Shown: piece after piece, positions 1 through 12,587 of the stretch
Layout of the letters: every line of letters begins with the position of its first letter
Position numbering within the stretch: position 1 is the first letter of the stretch
From: Acorus gramineus
Lineage: Eukaryota > Streptophyta > Magnoliopsida > Acorales > Acoraceae
Direction of reading: 5' to 3'
Assembly (NCBI GenBank): GCA_030737835.1
Contig: CM060856.1
Coordinates: 12,758,777 to 12,822,776, forward strand
DNA length: 64,000 nucleotides
Made by a program: the position numbers and the translations under genes
The notes under the pieces: generated by a model
What the model saw: only the letters and a program-made list of their open reading frames with translations
What the model was told of the DNA's origin: nothing
Database searches by the model: none

Positions 1-54
1 TCAAGTTCATTACCTTGATTAATTGATTTAAAACTATACGTAGTGAAATGCATG

Positions 55-130
55 CCACTGTATAATATTTTCAAATATTTGGAGGGGCCCGGGCCCAAGC
101 TTGTCCCCACCTAGGTTCGCCCTTGCCATT
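55..130. repeat. Degraded terminus of a hAT-like element
   Basis: A GC-rich patch in AT-rich DNA reads GGAGGGGCCCGGGCCC and then CCTAGGTTCGCCCTTG. This resembles the right ends of the hAT-type elements at 36.8 kb and 46.5 kb, where a GGGGCCC-type stretch is followed by TGGCTCCGCC or a variant. It is probably the right end of a related element whose body lies outside the window. The match is approximate and no target duplication can be tested here. Confidence 0.4.
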
Positions 131-635
131 AGTGAAATAGGTATTTTGGGATCAATGTAGTAAAATATTATATTTTAGGTTCACTATTTTTATTTTTTAT
201 TTTTAATCGAATAAAGCATTTTTTTTTTAAAACTTTGTTTATGTTAAAAATAAATATGTAACACTTTAAGAAATATCAAGAGATTGAAGAAGGATATTTA
301 AAACATTTTTTATTAACCGAGAGGGTAAAATAATTAATATGCATAGTTGAAAAATATTCTCTTAACATTACTACTTTGTTGACTATTGATTCTTTACAAA
401 GTCCGGTAACATTCCAATGGTCTTATAATAATATTATATTTTAAAGGGATTTTTTAATAACTCATCTGTTTGTTGGAGGGGGTGAAAGCTAAATAACATT
501 TTTCAATTTTTTTTTGGTTTCCGTGCTATCGTTCACATTGGACTTTGGATCCCATCCACGGCGTCAGATGATTATGTGACTGTCAAGGTCAAGGCAGGGT
601 TCAAACTTTCCGAATCCAACAACTATTTTTTAAGG

Positions 636-1150
636 AAAAATTAATTTAGGATCCATATGGTCACTCGTCCATTATTTTAAGATCCCTAAAATCTTTTTAA
701 GGTTTTTTAGATCTCTAAGATGAGAAAAAATTATTTTTAAGTCCCTCCAATCAAATGTTGTTCAAAAATATTGAAAATACTCTCTGCCTAATTATTTTAG
801 TACACTTTTAACACTCCTCAGTATATTTTTAAATATCTTTGATACACTGTTAATGCTCACAATACATTGTTAATATTCGAATAAAATGTCCCTCGCATAA
901 TTGTTTCAATACATTGTAAACATTCTTCGATATATTATTAAATATTTTCAATACACTGTTAACACTTCTCACTACATTGTTAACCTTTGTATAATTAGAC
1001 GAGGGTATTTTCAGTATTTGTAAATACCATTCAGCTGGAGGGATCTAAATATAATTTTTCAACGTCTTAAGAACCTCAAAAATTTAAATTTTTTTAAAGA
1101 CCTAAAAATAATAATTGAGTGATCACAATGACCTCTAATTAATTTTTTTA
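636..1150. repeat. MITE-like element with terminal inverted repeats of about 105 bp
   Basis: The left end (from TTAATTTAGGATCCATATGG) and the reverse complement of the right end (from TTAATTAGAGGTCATTGTGA) align imperfectly for about 105 bases, both closing on a CCCTCC motif. The core contains two diverged copies, about 109 bp apart, of a block rich in TACACTGTTAAC-like words (about 781-889 and 890-990). It has no coding capacity. The superfamily was not assigned because no target duplication is clear in the AT-rich flanks. Confidence 0.6.
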
Positions 1151-1317
1151 TTCTCAAATATGTGGTGGAAAGGTTCGACATGACCACGTGCAAGTGCAAA
1201 ACTCCTATAATTTTTTTTTTCCAATACTTGAAACGGTAGGCGGTTGCCCGTAGCCCTGTAAAAAGTTTTTACCTAAAAACGAGGGCATCCTATAAAAAGT
1301 TTGGTTTTATAGTTTTA

Positions 1318-1810
1318 TGGAAAAATTATTTACGGATCTTCCAAGTCATCCCTTATTATTTTTGAAGTCTCTTACATTTTTTAAGTTTTTCTCAAGTCTC
1401 TAGATTAGCGAAAATATTTTTGATGGGCCATTTCTTTCTCATTTTATCCTTTTGTTCTTTTATTTTTGTTTGTTTACTTCCCCTCTCACCCTTTCGCACA
1501 CAATCAAATAGATTCCAAATATCAATATATGTATGTTTAACCACCAAAATGTGATTACTATATAAAAAAAAAAGTTAATAATGTACATGAGAGTGTTAAA
1601 AATGTATATGTTAATGGTGTAAATGAAATTATTAGGTAAGAACATTTTTTATATTTTTAATGGATGAATTAATATCTGACTGAAAAGGCTTAAAAATAAA
1701 TTTTCACCGTCTCGTAGAATTAAAAATAACTTATAAATATTCAAAGGTTTAAAAAATAATAGATAAGTAACCCCATGGTTCTTGAATTAATTTTCCCTAG
1801 TTGTATTGAT
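1318..1810. repeat. Second long-inverted-repeat element, related to the one at 636-1150
   Basis: The left arm begins GGAAAAATTATTTACGGATC and the right arm, reverse-complemented, begins GGGAAAATTAATTCAAGAAC. Both continue through TTATTATTTTT-type sequence into a CTT/AAG-rich arm. Arm layout and wording match the 636-1150 element, so these are probably two diverged copies of one non-autonomous family. Confidence 0.5.
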
Positions 1811-2104
1811 AAAGTTTAATTAGAGGACATAAGATCCACAGTGGATAATGATCACACGGACAGTTCCGCTTTGTGGTTTTATTTATTTTGATTTTTTTAA
1901 AATAATAAATTTAAAAATGTATATTTTTATAAAATATTGTACATATTGCATGGTTTCCGGCTTTCCGCGTGTACCAAAGCTTATCATCTATTCCAAAAAA
2001 AAAACACACACACGAAAGCTTATTATCTATTTTCGTTAGTTGGACCGGGGCCCATCAGCGTTAAAGAATGGCCAAACCCGGCCAGGATTAACCACACATT
2101 TAAT

Positions 2105-2345
2105 GTTGGATAATGTTACATCCAGTCTCATTTTCAGTCTCAATTCCATTTTACATGTGTTTTAAATTTTTTAAAAATAATATACATCATCTAATGAAGT
2201 ACATATTTTTATAAAAAATAAAGCATATATTCCAATGAATTACATGGATGGAGTTAATGTTTAGCTCCACCCATGGTTTTAATTTTTTAAAATAATATTA
2301 TATACTTTTATAAAAAAAAATGGAGTTAATAGAAAATATGAATTT
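2105..2345. repeat. MITE-like repeat with GGATAATGTTA terminus
   Basis: The left end GGATAATGTTACATCCAGTC leads into CAGTCTCAATTCC. The same terminal word appears reverse-complemented as TAACATTATCC at 54869-54879, next to GAATTGAGACT. The body, with TTTTAAAATA and ACTTTTATAAAAA words and an AATGAATTA word, recurs at 33.55-33.79 kb. It is a dispersed AT-rich repeat with no coding potential. Confidence 0.45.
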
Positions 2346-3609
2346 TTTTAGTAGAGAATCTGTGTCTGTGCCCATAAAAAATAAAAAATAATGTTATATC
2401 CGTTTTGTAACTAAGTTTATAATTATCATGTCACCAACACAATATATAAAATTAACTAACACAATATATATGTTCAATTTGTATATATGTACATGATTTT
2501 TATAAAAATATATTTCATTATTAAACTGTATATTTCAAAAACGAGATTGAAACGTATTATTTTCCTATAAAAAAATTCTATGATACTTAACGTGTTATAC
2601 ATTCTTTTGAAAAGGACATGTTTATCTTATAAAATTATATATATAAACTAGAATAAATTGATAATTTTTTAATTTTCTCTAAACTAATAATAAGATGAGA
2701 AGTACATAAGAATAAAAGAGATAGAGAAAGCTGGGTGTGGGAACATCACTCGTTGAAATTAAAACATTCATTTTCATGACAAAATCACGGGGTCATAAAT
2801 AATTCAGATTTGTCGTGATGCATTGCATTATTCAACAATTTAATTGTTGACAGTGTCCTACGTTCCTATCCATGTGAATATATGGATTTGAATACATATA
2901 ACTATACATTTGTACTCATCTTCTTCTTTTCAAAAAAAAAAAAAATGAACAATCCCCCAAGCATTAGTTGAAAAATCTCATATATATTCAAAAGCTAATG
3001 CTTAAAAATACACTTTAAAAAATGATTTTGTAAAAGAAAATTCCATTCTGGGTTTAAATGGCCTCTATTGCAGGTACCTCTCTCTTGTCTCTTCTCCACG
3101 TTATTGTTGTATTTTCATGAGTCTTGGTTGGATAATTTAAAATAGGTGGATACAAGTTGGCATAGTTGTATTCCAACAACCCCACCACCACCTTTTTTTA
3201 TTTTTGTCTTTTGTGATGGATTCACGGGTTAAGAATTAAGAAATCACAACTATTACATCGGATAACCAAACAATCTATGGCAGATTGATAAGGGATTAAT
3301 CTTTTGTTAATTTTTTGTTGGTAATTTTTTTTTTTTATATAAGGGTGAATTCTCCCTTTTTTGTTTTAGTAAAGTTTTTTTTTTTTTTTTTCCCTCTTAT
3401 GATTATTACATGATCGATTTAATAACTCTAATTCAAAGAGAACTATTGGTCGTACCAAACACAATGGATGTTCCCATTATCTATCCCGTACAAGCCAAAT
3501 TGCCCCTCTGTGTAGATCTGCTGAGACCTATTTATTTTTAGCCCAATATACTTATTTACAAGTGCAAACTAATAGTTGATATCATGTAAAAGTTTGGTTT
3601 TAGGTTTAG

Positions 3610-3890
3610 GAAAAAGATACACACAGTCTTCATTGCAGTCTCAATTACAGTTTATCCCGTTTTTTTTTTTTTTAAATCATACACTCATATTTTGAAGTGT
3701 ATGCTGTTATATAAAATGAAGTATATACTGAAATATATTAGTATTTTTTTTTATAATGAAAAAATGAAAAAAAAAATTGAGTTATATATTATGATAGGAC
3801 TCATTCATTATGATAGTACAATATATGCTACGTTATCATAGTTTATGGAACTGTAAAATGGACTGCAAAAAAGACTGCGTGTATCAGTGA
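3610..3890. repeat. MITE-like element with GATACAC/CAGTC inverted termini
   Basis: The left end GATACACACAGTCTTCATTG and the reverse-complemented right end GATACACGCAGTCTTTTTTG agree at 17 of 20 positions and both continue into CAGTC. A second, more diverged copy lies at 8528-8790. The shared core includes an ATCATACACTC word and a TTATCATAG word. No clear target duplication was found. Confidence 0.6.
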
Positions 3891-4090
3891 TACACTGCTT
3901 TGAGGTTGATTGTGAAAGAGCTGACGATCACTAACTATGGTGGGCCACCACGCATAATTTTCGTTTTTTAGTGGGCTGGGCTGTTCAATGGGGCCCATCA
4001 AAAGCGTTGCATGACACTGCTAAAGCAACCACTCAAAGGCTGCGTAGGGCCCATCACATGAGTTGGTGGTGAATTTTAGAGAGAGAGAAG

Positions 4091-4138
4091 GGGAGGGGGG
4101 GGGGGGGGGGGGGGAGAGAGAGAGAGAGAGAGAGAGAA
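4091..4138. repeat. G-run followed by (GA)n microsatellite
   Basis: A run of more than 20 G is followed directly by about 12 GA units. This is simple-sequence DNA and assembly length may be unreliable. Confidence 0.9.
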
Positions 4139-4940
4139 TACCACCCATTGGAAACATCTCCTTAAAAACACATTTCATGGTCTCATAAAATAATCTGATT
4201 TGCTACAAATGCAATTTTTCAAAAAGTTTAAAAATGAAAAGTCTTTCATTTCTTGATTACGTGAGAAAAAAAAATTCAATAAGTTATGTGATTGATCCAC
4301 GTTAGTCTAAGTCACAGAATTGATCAATTTTTTTTTTTTTGCTAGATCAATTTCTTTTTATGCATATATACTTTGTAAAATTTTTTTGATGATTAACATT
4401 ATTATATTTTTACTTAGCAACTTGTTTAACATGTGTTTGATTTTTTCAAAGATACACACACCTACAAATATTTCCTTAAAAAGATACATAATTAAATAAT
4501 TGAATGACTCCAATGCATATATATTTTTATAAAAAAAATATGTGCTAGAGCCCATACATATATCATATATGGATGCATGTGCGCTACATCTCTATGCATA
4601 CAAAGTTTTTTTTATTTGAATATGCATAGTTATATCCTGATCTATTCTTTTCACAAACGAGCATTTTTCTTATGTACAGTATCTCATATTCACATAATTA
4701 CTCACATAAAAGTAAATCCAATAACTTTCTTTAATTAATATGATATTCTTCTCAAAACAAATTATTGACATGGTCCATGCATTGCCCATTGCTGTTTGTT
4801 GATCCCAGGACTTATTAGAGGCTCAGACTGCCCTTTGTAAAAAGAGCACATTTTAGTGTTCCATTTGAGCCACTACAGTGCTAAGGCCAGGGAGAGCCTG
4901 AATTTGCCCGGCTTCGATTCTCCAAGGACCACCGCCGACA

Positions 4941-6849
4941 ATGGGGTTCTGGAGATTGCTCGAGGTGTCGAGCATGCCCATACTTCAGGTCCTCATCGTA
5001 GGCCTGGTGGGCGCGTTCATGGCGACGCAATACTTCAATGTGCTCCCCTCCGACGCGCGCAAGCACATGAACAAGGTCGTGTTCATCGCGTTCACGCCGT
5101 CCCTCATGTTCGCCAGCCTAGCCAAGACTGTCACGCTCCATGACATAATATCTTGGTAAAGCCAAATGCGACAATTCATAACACCCAGTCTGAGAGAGGA
5201 ATTCTCTTTCTGGACTAAAGTTACCAAACTAGCATGTAATGTCAGACATGAATAATGTGGTTGATTTCCCTTTGATAGGTGGTTCATGCCGGTTAATATC
5301 GGCCTAACGTTCCTCTTCGGAGGGATCCTCGGATGGGTGGTAGTGAAGATAATGAAGCCGGAGAAGTACTTAGAGGGGCTTGTCATTGCTAGTTGTTCTG
5401 CTGGTAACATATATACATTGAATTATTGGAAGCTGTTTCAGAGAGTCCAACTGGGTCTGCTTGTATTGAAATTCATTGGTGAAAACAGGGAATCTGGGGA
5501 GCCTGTTGATCATAATCATCCCTGCAATATGCCATGAAGATGGGAGTCCATTTGGGGACTCGAGCATCTGTAGCGTTCACGCACTGTCCTACGCGTCTTT
5601 CTCCATGGCTGTAAGCATTGAAGAGCTTCAAATGAATTGATGTGTTGTTGATGAGACTGACATTGCTGTTTCTGCTGCTGTTTTTTGGTTTGTCATTCAA
5701 GCTTGGTGGATTTTTCATATGGACCTACACTTATAGTCTCATTAGGAACGACGTCGTAACTTATGACCAATTCAGGGGGGTGGATCGATCGGTCTCAAAG
5801 ACAGCGCCCAATGCAAATCTTGATGAGAGCGTGAAAGTGCCGCTGCTAAAGAGTGATGAAGGTGATGAGGAAGCCCTGCCACTCTCAACGGTAAGCTTTC
5901 CAATTTGTGCTGCTTTAACAACTGCTTATGTTAAGCTAAACTCATGCAATGTATTCTATGCAGAGTACCCAATTGAGCGAAAAGAAGGAATCATGGACGA
6001 AATTTAAAGAAACTATTATGCGGGTTGTAGAGGAGTTACTTGCACCCCCAACTGTTGCTGCTGTATGTACTTTATATCTAAGAATTGAATGAATTGTTAT
6101 ACATATCATCTCTTTCTAATGGTGCTTCTACTAATTTAGATCATCGGATTCATATTTGGAGCAACGCCTTGGTTGAAATCGCTAATCATTGGTGCCACTG
6201 CCCCTCTTAGAGTGATTCAAGATTCAATCACGCTGTTGGGGTATGTTTTTTTTTTTTTTTTTCTGTTCCTACTTAAAAGTTTACATATAATAGTCTCCAA
6301 TACCCATATTGATCATTGTTAAAATGCAGAGATGGAACCATACCTTGCATAACTCTCATCTTAGGAGGGAACCTCGTACAAGGTTAGCTCTTGTGTCACT
6401 TCTTCATTGAGTGCAGAATTTCTGATTGTGTGTGTGTACTAACCATCTATGGTTTGAAAAACAGGATTACGTAAATCAAAGTTGAGAGCGACAGTCATGC
6501 TTAGCATAATTTGCGTACGGTACGTGATCTTGCCTGTGATTGGAGTGGCAGTAGTAATGGCAGCTGCAAAGCTTGGGTTGCTGCCAAGTGATCCATTGTA
6601 TCACTATGTGTTGATGATTCAGTTCACGCTTCCACCTGCAATGAACATAGGTAAGCATTGAACATTAAAACAAGGAGAATTGAATTGAAATGAATGAGTT
6701 TTAACAATTGGGAATGCAATGTAGGTACAATGACACAGTTGTTTGATGTTGGTCAAGAGGAGTGCTCTGTGATCTTTCTGTGGACATATGTTGTGTCTGT
6801 TTTCGCAATTACCATTTGGTCGACAGTCTACATGTGGATTTTGTCGTAG
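4941..6849 (+). CDS. PIN-LIKES (PILS) auxin efflux carrier-like protein
   Basis: Nine exons: 4941-5155, 5279-5403, 5489-5610, 5702-5890, 5964-6062, 6140-6240, 6330-6382, 6465-6650, 6725-6849. All introns are GT-AG and phases agree, giving 404 residues, a usual PILS length. PILS proteins are membrane transporters at the ER that are thought to sequester auxin. The N-terminal block has FIAFTPSLMFASLAKT and WWFMPVNIGLTFL, then GNLGSLLIIIIPAIC. A charged central loop (about residues 170-250) separates it from the C-terminal block containing ELLAPPTVAAIIGFIFG and IPCITLILGGNL, and the last helices end at an in-frame TAG. This two-block membrane layout is that of the Mem_trans family. The start was chosen at the first ATG giving the family N-terminus MGFWRLLEVSSMPILQVL. 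Which PILS paralogue it is cannot be said. Confidence 0.95.
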
Positions 6850-7926
6850 AAGCGCGACAAGAAGACATAATGAACGTCTGAAACAACAAGCAGTGTTATT
6901 ATTTCATTTGTCATTATATGTATAGGTATTCGTTGATGGAAATTCAACAAGGTGCAAGTGTTTGCACAGTTGATTCTTTTTTTCATGCCTGAGTATTGTA
7001 GACTGTTTCAATTTTTTTGGATAGTATATATACAAATCCATACAGTGTGGTCTTGATCGTGTTTTTCAAAAATTACCAGGCTTTCTGATCTCTCAGATTG
7101 CAGGGTTGTAAGTCATCTCAAGCATTAACATGCAATTTCCAAAGTACATTAGTACAGGTTGAGCTGAGGTGACTCTCTCATTGAAAAAACTAACTCACAC
7201 AAAGAAACCAAACATAGTTAATAAAAAATTGTGTCATAGATTACAAAAAAAAATTGAATCCATCCTCCCTCCATCAATCCCTTCTTTATGCTATATATAT
7301 GGTATAACAAAGCAAACACAATTGGACTATGAGTGTGCTACATGTAAGATTGAGACCTTCACCTTCATTAACTTCTCCAGTGAGGCATGCTCCATGTCCA
7401 TCTCCAGGAATCCTCTTTGATGCATCAGAAATGACTACAAAAACCATTCTAATACCCATATTGAGAGTATATCTCGTTTTAGAGTCATTCACGTAGTCGT
7501 TCATTTATGCAGTCTTAACCCAATATAACAAAAATTTAATATAGTATATACTCAGTTAGACAAATATATACTCAATTAAGGAAAATATAATCGAGTATAT
7601 ACTTCATTTTATATGCAAGTATTTATTTTATTGGACAAATATATGTACCTTTCAAAAAATTCAAAACATATTGGGATTGCAAAAGTGATTGCAGCGATGA
7701 CTGTCCCTGCTATTTTCCTACCAATGGACATAGTTTAAAGTGCTGAATTGTCCACAATGCAAGAGGGGTTTGAACCAGGAATGATATTTAATGTTTACAA
7801 TACTGGTGTATATATACAGAGGAGTTATTACACTCAAAACACTTCTGTATCGGATGCCATGTCACGTTGATACATGAAACCACCTAACAATGTATATACA
7901 CTATTGTATCAATATATACTTTATTA

Positions 7927-7927
<1 letters not shown>

Positions 7928-7962
<35 letters not shown>
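7928..7962. repeat. (AT)n microsatellite
   Basis: Uninterrupted AT dinucleotide repeat of about 17 units. Confidence 0.95.
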
Positions 7963-7965
<3 letters not shown>

Positions 7966-8527
7966 TTCAATTCAGAACCTAAACAAAACTCATTTTTTTT
8001 CAATGGACTGATATAATTGAGAGGCAATATATCAGGTGCATCTTGGAGGCCCAAAAATTGTTCATTGTTGGGCTTCGACTCCGGTTCCCGGCCCAGATGT
8101 ATTGTATGGGCGGTTCTCAGTTCATGTATGATTCAGTGCTTTGAATCTGTTTTGCAGTCGCATATGATAATGTTAAAAAATTAAATCTTTTTTAATTTTT
8201 TTTAAATATATTAGTTTATTATAATATATATTTTATTTTTTATAACAATATATACTGCGGATGGAGATGCATAAAAGGGTGAACATATCATTTTCCTTCC
8301 TTCCGGTGCATATTCTTGAGTATATAATTAAATTGTATGCCCGTGCATACAATTGACCCCTTCAATTCTTTTTTTTTAATAAAAACCAAGCCCGCCCAAA
8401 ATTTATATCACCTCATTAAATCAGTGGAATCCATTAAAAACAATTAAAAAACCATATTAGCTCAAAGTTTCATCCGGTAAAAAATTTACAATGATCCTAA
8501 AACAATAATAAAACTAGAAAAATGATA

Positions 8528-8790
8528 GGTCAAACTCTCATTGTAGTCCACACTGGTTTTATTTTTTTTTAAAAAAAATCATACACTCTTCAATTGAAAT
8601 GCATTCTGTTTTATGAAATGAAATATTTACTGAGATACATTAATGTATTTTTTTCAAGTTAAAAAAATGATAAAAAAATTTGCGCTATAAACTATGATAG
8701 AATCTCATACACGACGATAGCGCAGTATATATTACATTATCATAGCGTATGAGGTTACAAAACAAGTTGTAAAACGGACTAAGTGTATCA
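8528..8790. repeat. Second copy of the GATACAC/CAGTC MITE-like family
   Basis: It shares with the 3610-3890 element the order AATCATACACTC, then TATATTACATTATCATAG, then a right end ending GGACTAAGTGTATCA. The left end TGATAGGTCAAACTCTCATTG is more diverged. Confidence 0.5.
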
Positions 8791-9448
8791 GCACTCATAA
8801 AACAATATCCTAAAACACTACCTCATTTTAAAAAAAAAATTTGTGAGACAAGGGATCACTCATCGATCACCTACTCATTTAAAAAAATCAAGTATCTAAT
8901 AATGGATTTGGTTTGGATTCAGATATATAATATAAGAGTAAATTTTAAAAAAAAATTATGAATTTTTTTTTTAATAACCCCATCTATAAAAATTCATGAA
9001 GCTACCACTTATTGTATGTACATTTTTGGTTTGTATTCTGAGAGATTTTTTCAGGTGTAACGGTTCTCATACCTAAAAGATGATGGTGCAAAACTCCAGT
9101 AATTCTCTCAAGTTAGATTCTCAAAAAAAAAAAAAAAAAAAAAAATTTTAATGAGATCATTTCTCTAAATACAACCTGTGCATTCCTGTTAAGTTAATCA
9201 ATATACAAAAAAATTGAAATAAAAAAATAAAAATAAAACAAAGAGGGGGGGAGGAGGTGAGAAATGTGTGGCTCAAAGGCAGGACTAGATGCATCACCTT
9301 ATCCCAATATCTTCCCCCTCTTATTCTCCACAAACCACTCCTTTATAGCACTTCTCAACCAAAGGTTTATACAATTCTGACAAACACCATACAAAACCAA
9401 TAAGATTTTTTAATCTTCTTTTCATCAACAATCACTAACAAGTAGAAC

Positions 9449-9456
9449 TATATAAA
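9449..9456 (+). promoter_or_regulatory. Putative TATA box of GAPB
   Basis: TATATAAA lies 43 bases before the GAPB start codon in a CA-rich leader context. If used with normal spacing, the 5' untranslated leader would be only about 15-20 bases. It is a sequence match only. Confidence 0.5.
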
Positions 9457-9498
9457 CACACTCAATCACAAACTTCTTTGGCTCCCTCAGTTGCTGCA

Positions 9499-11613
<2,115 letters not shown>

Positions 11614-11615
<2 letters not shown>

Positions 11616-11619
11616 TAAA
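11614..11619 (+). promoter_or_regulatory. AATAAA poly(A)-signal-like hexamer overlapping the GAPB stop codon
   Basis: AATAAA shares two bases with the TAA stop. Plant poly(A) signals are degenerate, so whether it is used is not known. Confidence 0.35.
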
Positions 11620-12587
11620 TGTCTATAATTCAGTTTCAAGAGTTAAAAACACTCTTCTTATTCAAACATGTGTTCTTGTTGGCTGAGGTTTTGATTGCCC
11701 GCCTGGGAGTGTAGATGAAGAGAGAAGGAATATGCATTGATTGGCATGTAATGCATTTTATTTATGATATCTAAACAAAACTTTTGTTCTTCTCTCTGTT
11801 GAGTCTTCCATCAATCAAATCAACTGCGAATGATGACTTGACACCTCAAACAGAAATGACGGAAACTTGGATGACACTTATCTACTTAAACATGGGGTGT
11901 AAAATTCAACCTCAACAGCCACACATGGAAGATAATGATTCAGAACCAGCTCTTAAGATAGATCACTCAAACAAAATAATGAAAAGAGCAAGACTACACG
12001 GATCACAAATAGCCTCCGTTTTAGATGCAATTATTCTAACGTAAATAAATATAAATAGAAATAAAATAATTTTATATTTAGTGTATTTTGAATTATTTTT
12101 ATTAAAAAAAACATAATAATAATTTTTTTATTATTTAGATAAAATATAAATAAAATATGAATAATGATTTATAAAAACTAAAAAAATGATGATAATTTAT
12201 TTAACAAATAATTTATAAAAAGATGATTACACTTAATTTAACAATAGACCAACATATTTTTTGAATGAAATAACCTGAAATTATATTAATTCTAGAGATT
12301 TGCTGAAATTCATATTCCACCTTATTCCAAAATCTATCCGGGTTATACTGCATCCAAACGGGGGTAAATGTCTTCCGACTAAACTCAATTATTCATATTC
12401 ATTTCTTGGTATTCAACTATTCATTAACAATGGTTGGTGCTATAAATTGGTATTCAGAGATGAGGGTCACATTACAATGTTGAGCAATTTCAGTGCTGCT
12501 GCTACAAAGACGGCCAACTCTATCATGACCAGCATAAATATGACAGTAGAATATAAATATGATTTCCTTTTTTATTATAAAGTAGAA
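11616..12587. other. Convergent intergenic stretch between GAPB and IspF
   Basis: The two genes point toward each other. The stretch holds their 3' untranslated regions and a MITE-like element at about 12005-12370. The open frame at 12300-12677 on the plus strand runs into the antisense of IspF exon 3 and is not supported as a gene. Confidence 0.7.
12005..12370. repeat. MITE-like element with CCTCCGTTTTAGATGCA terminus
   Basis: The left end TAGCCTCCGTTTTAGATGCA and the reverse-complemented right end TTACCCCCGTTTGGATGCAG are inverted relatives. The AT-rich core (TTATTATTTAGATAAAATAT, then TTTATAAAAAGATGATTAC) resembles the core at about 35.98-36.21 kb, so a second diverged copy is likely there. 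Confidence 0.55.

Larger units (their letters stand above)
1..4940. other. Gene-free AT-rich stretch upstream of the PILS gene
   Basis: I see no convincing gene here. The few short open frames have AT-rich, low-complexity translations. The stretch holds a hAT-like terminus at the left edge, two related long-inverted-repeat elements (about 636-1150 and 1318-1810), two further MITE-like repeats (about 2105-2345 and 3610-3890) and a G-run/GA microsatellite at 4091-4138. The last 800 bases before the PILS start are presumably its promoter and leader, but I cannot point to a clear TATA box. Confidence 0.7.
6850..9440. other. Intergenic stretch between PILS and GAPB
   Basis: The first 200 bases are the likely PILS 3' untranslated region. 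Beyond that I see AT-rich DNA, a patch at about 7650-7725 that recurs at 30425-30475 inside the glutamate receptor gene, an (AT)n run at 7928-7962, a MITE-like element at 8528-8790 and an A-run near 9122-9145. There is no supported gene. The short open frames here are chance. Confidence 0.7.
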
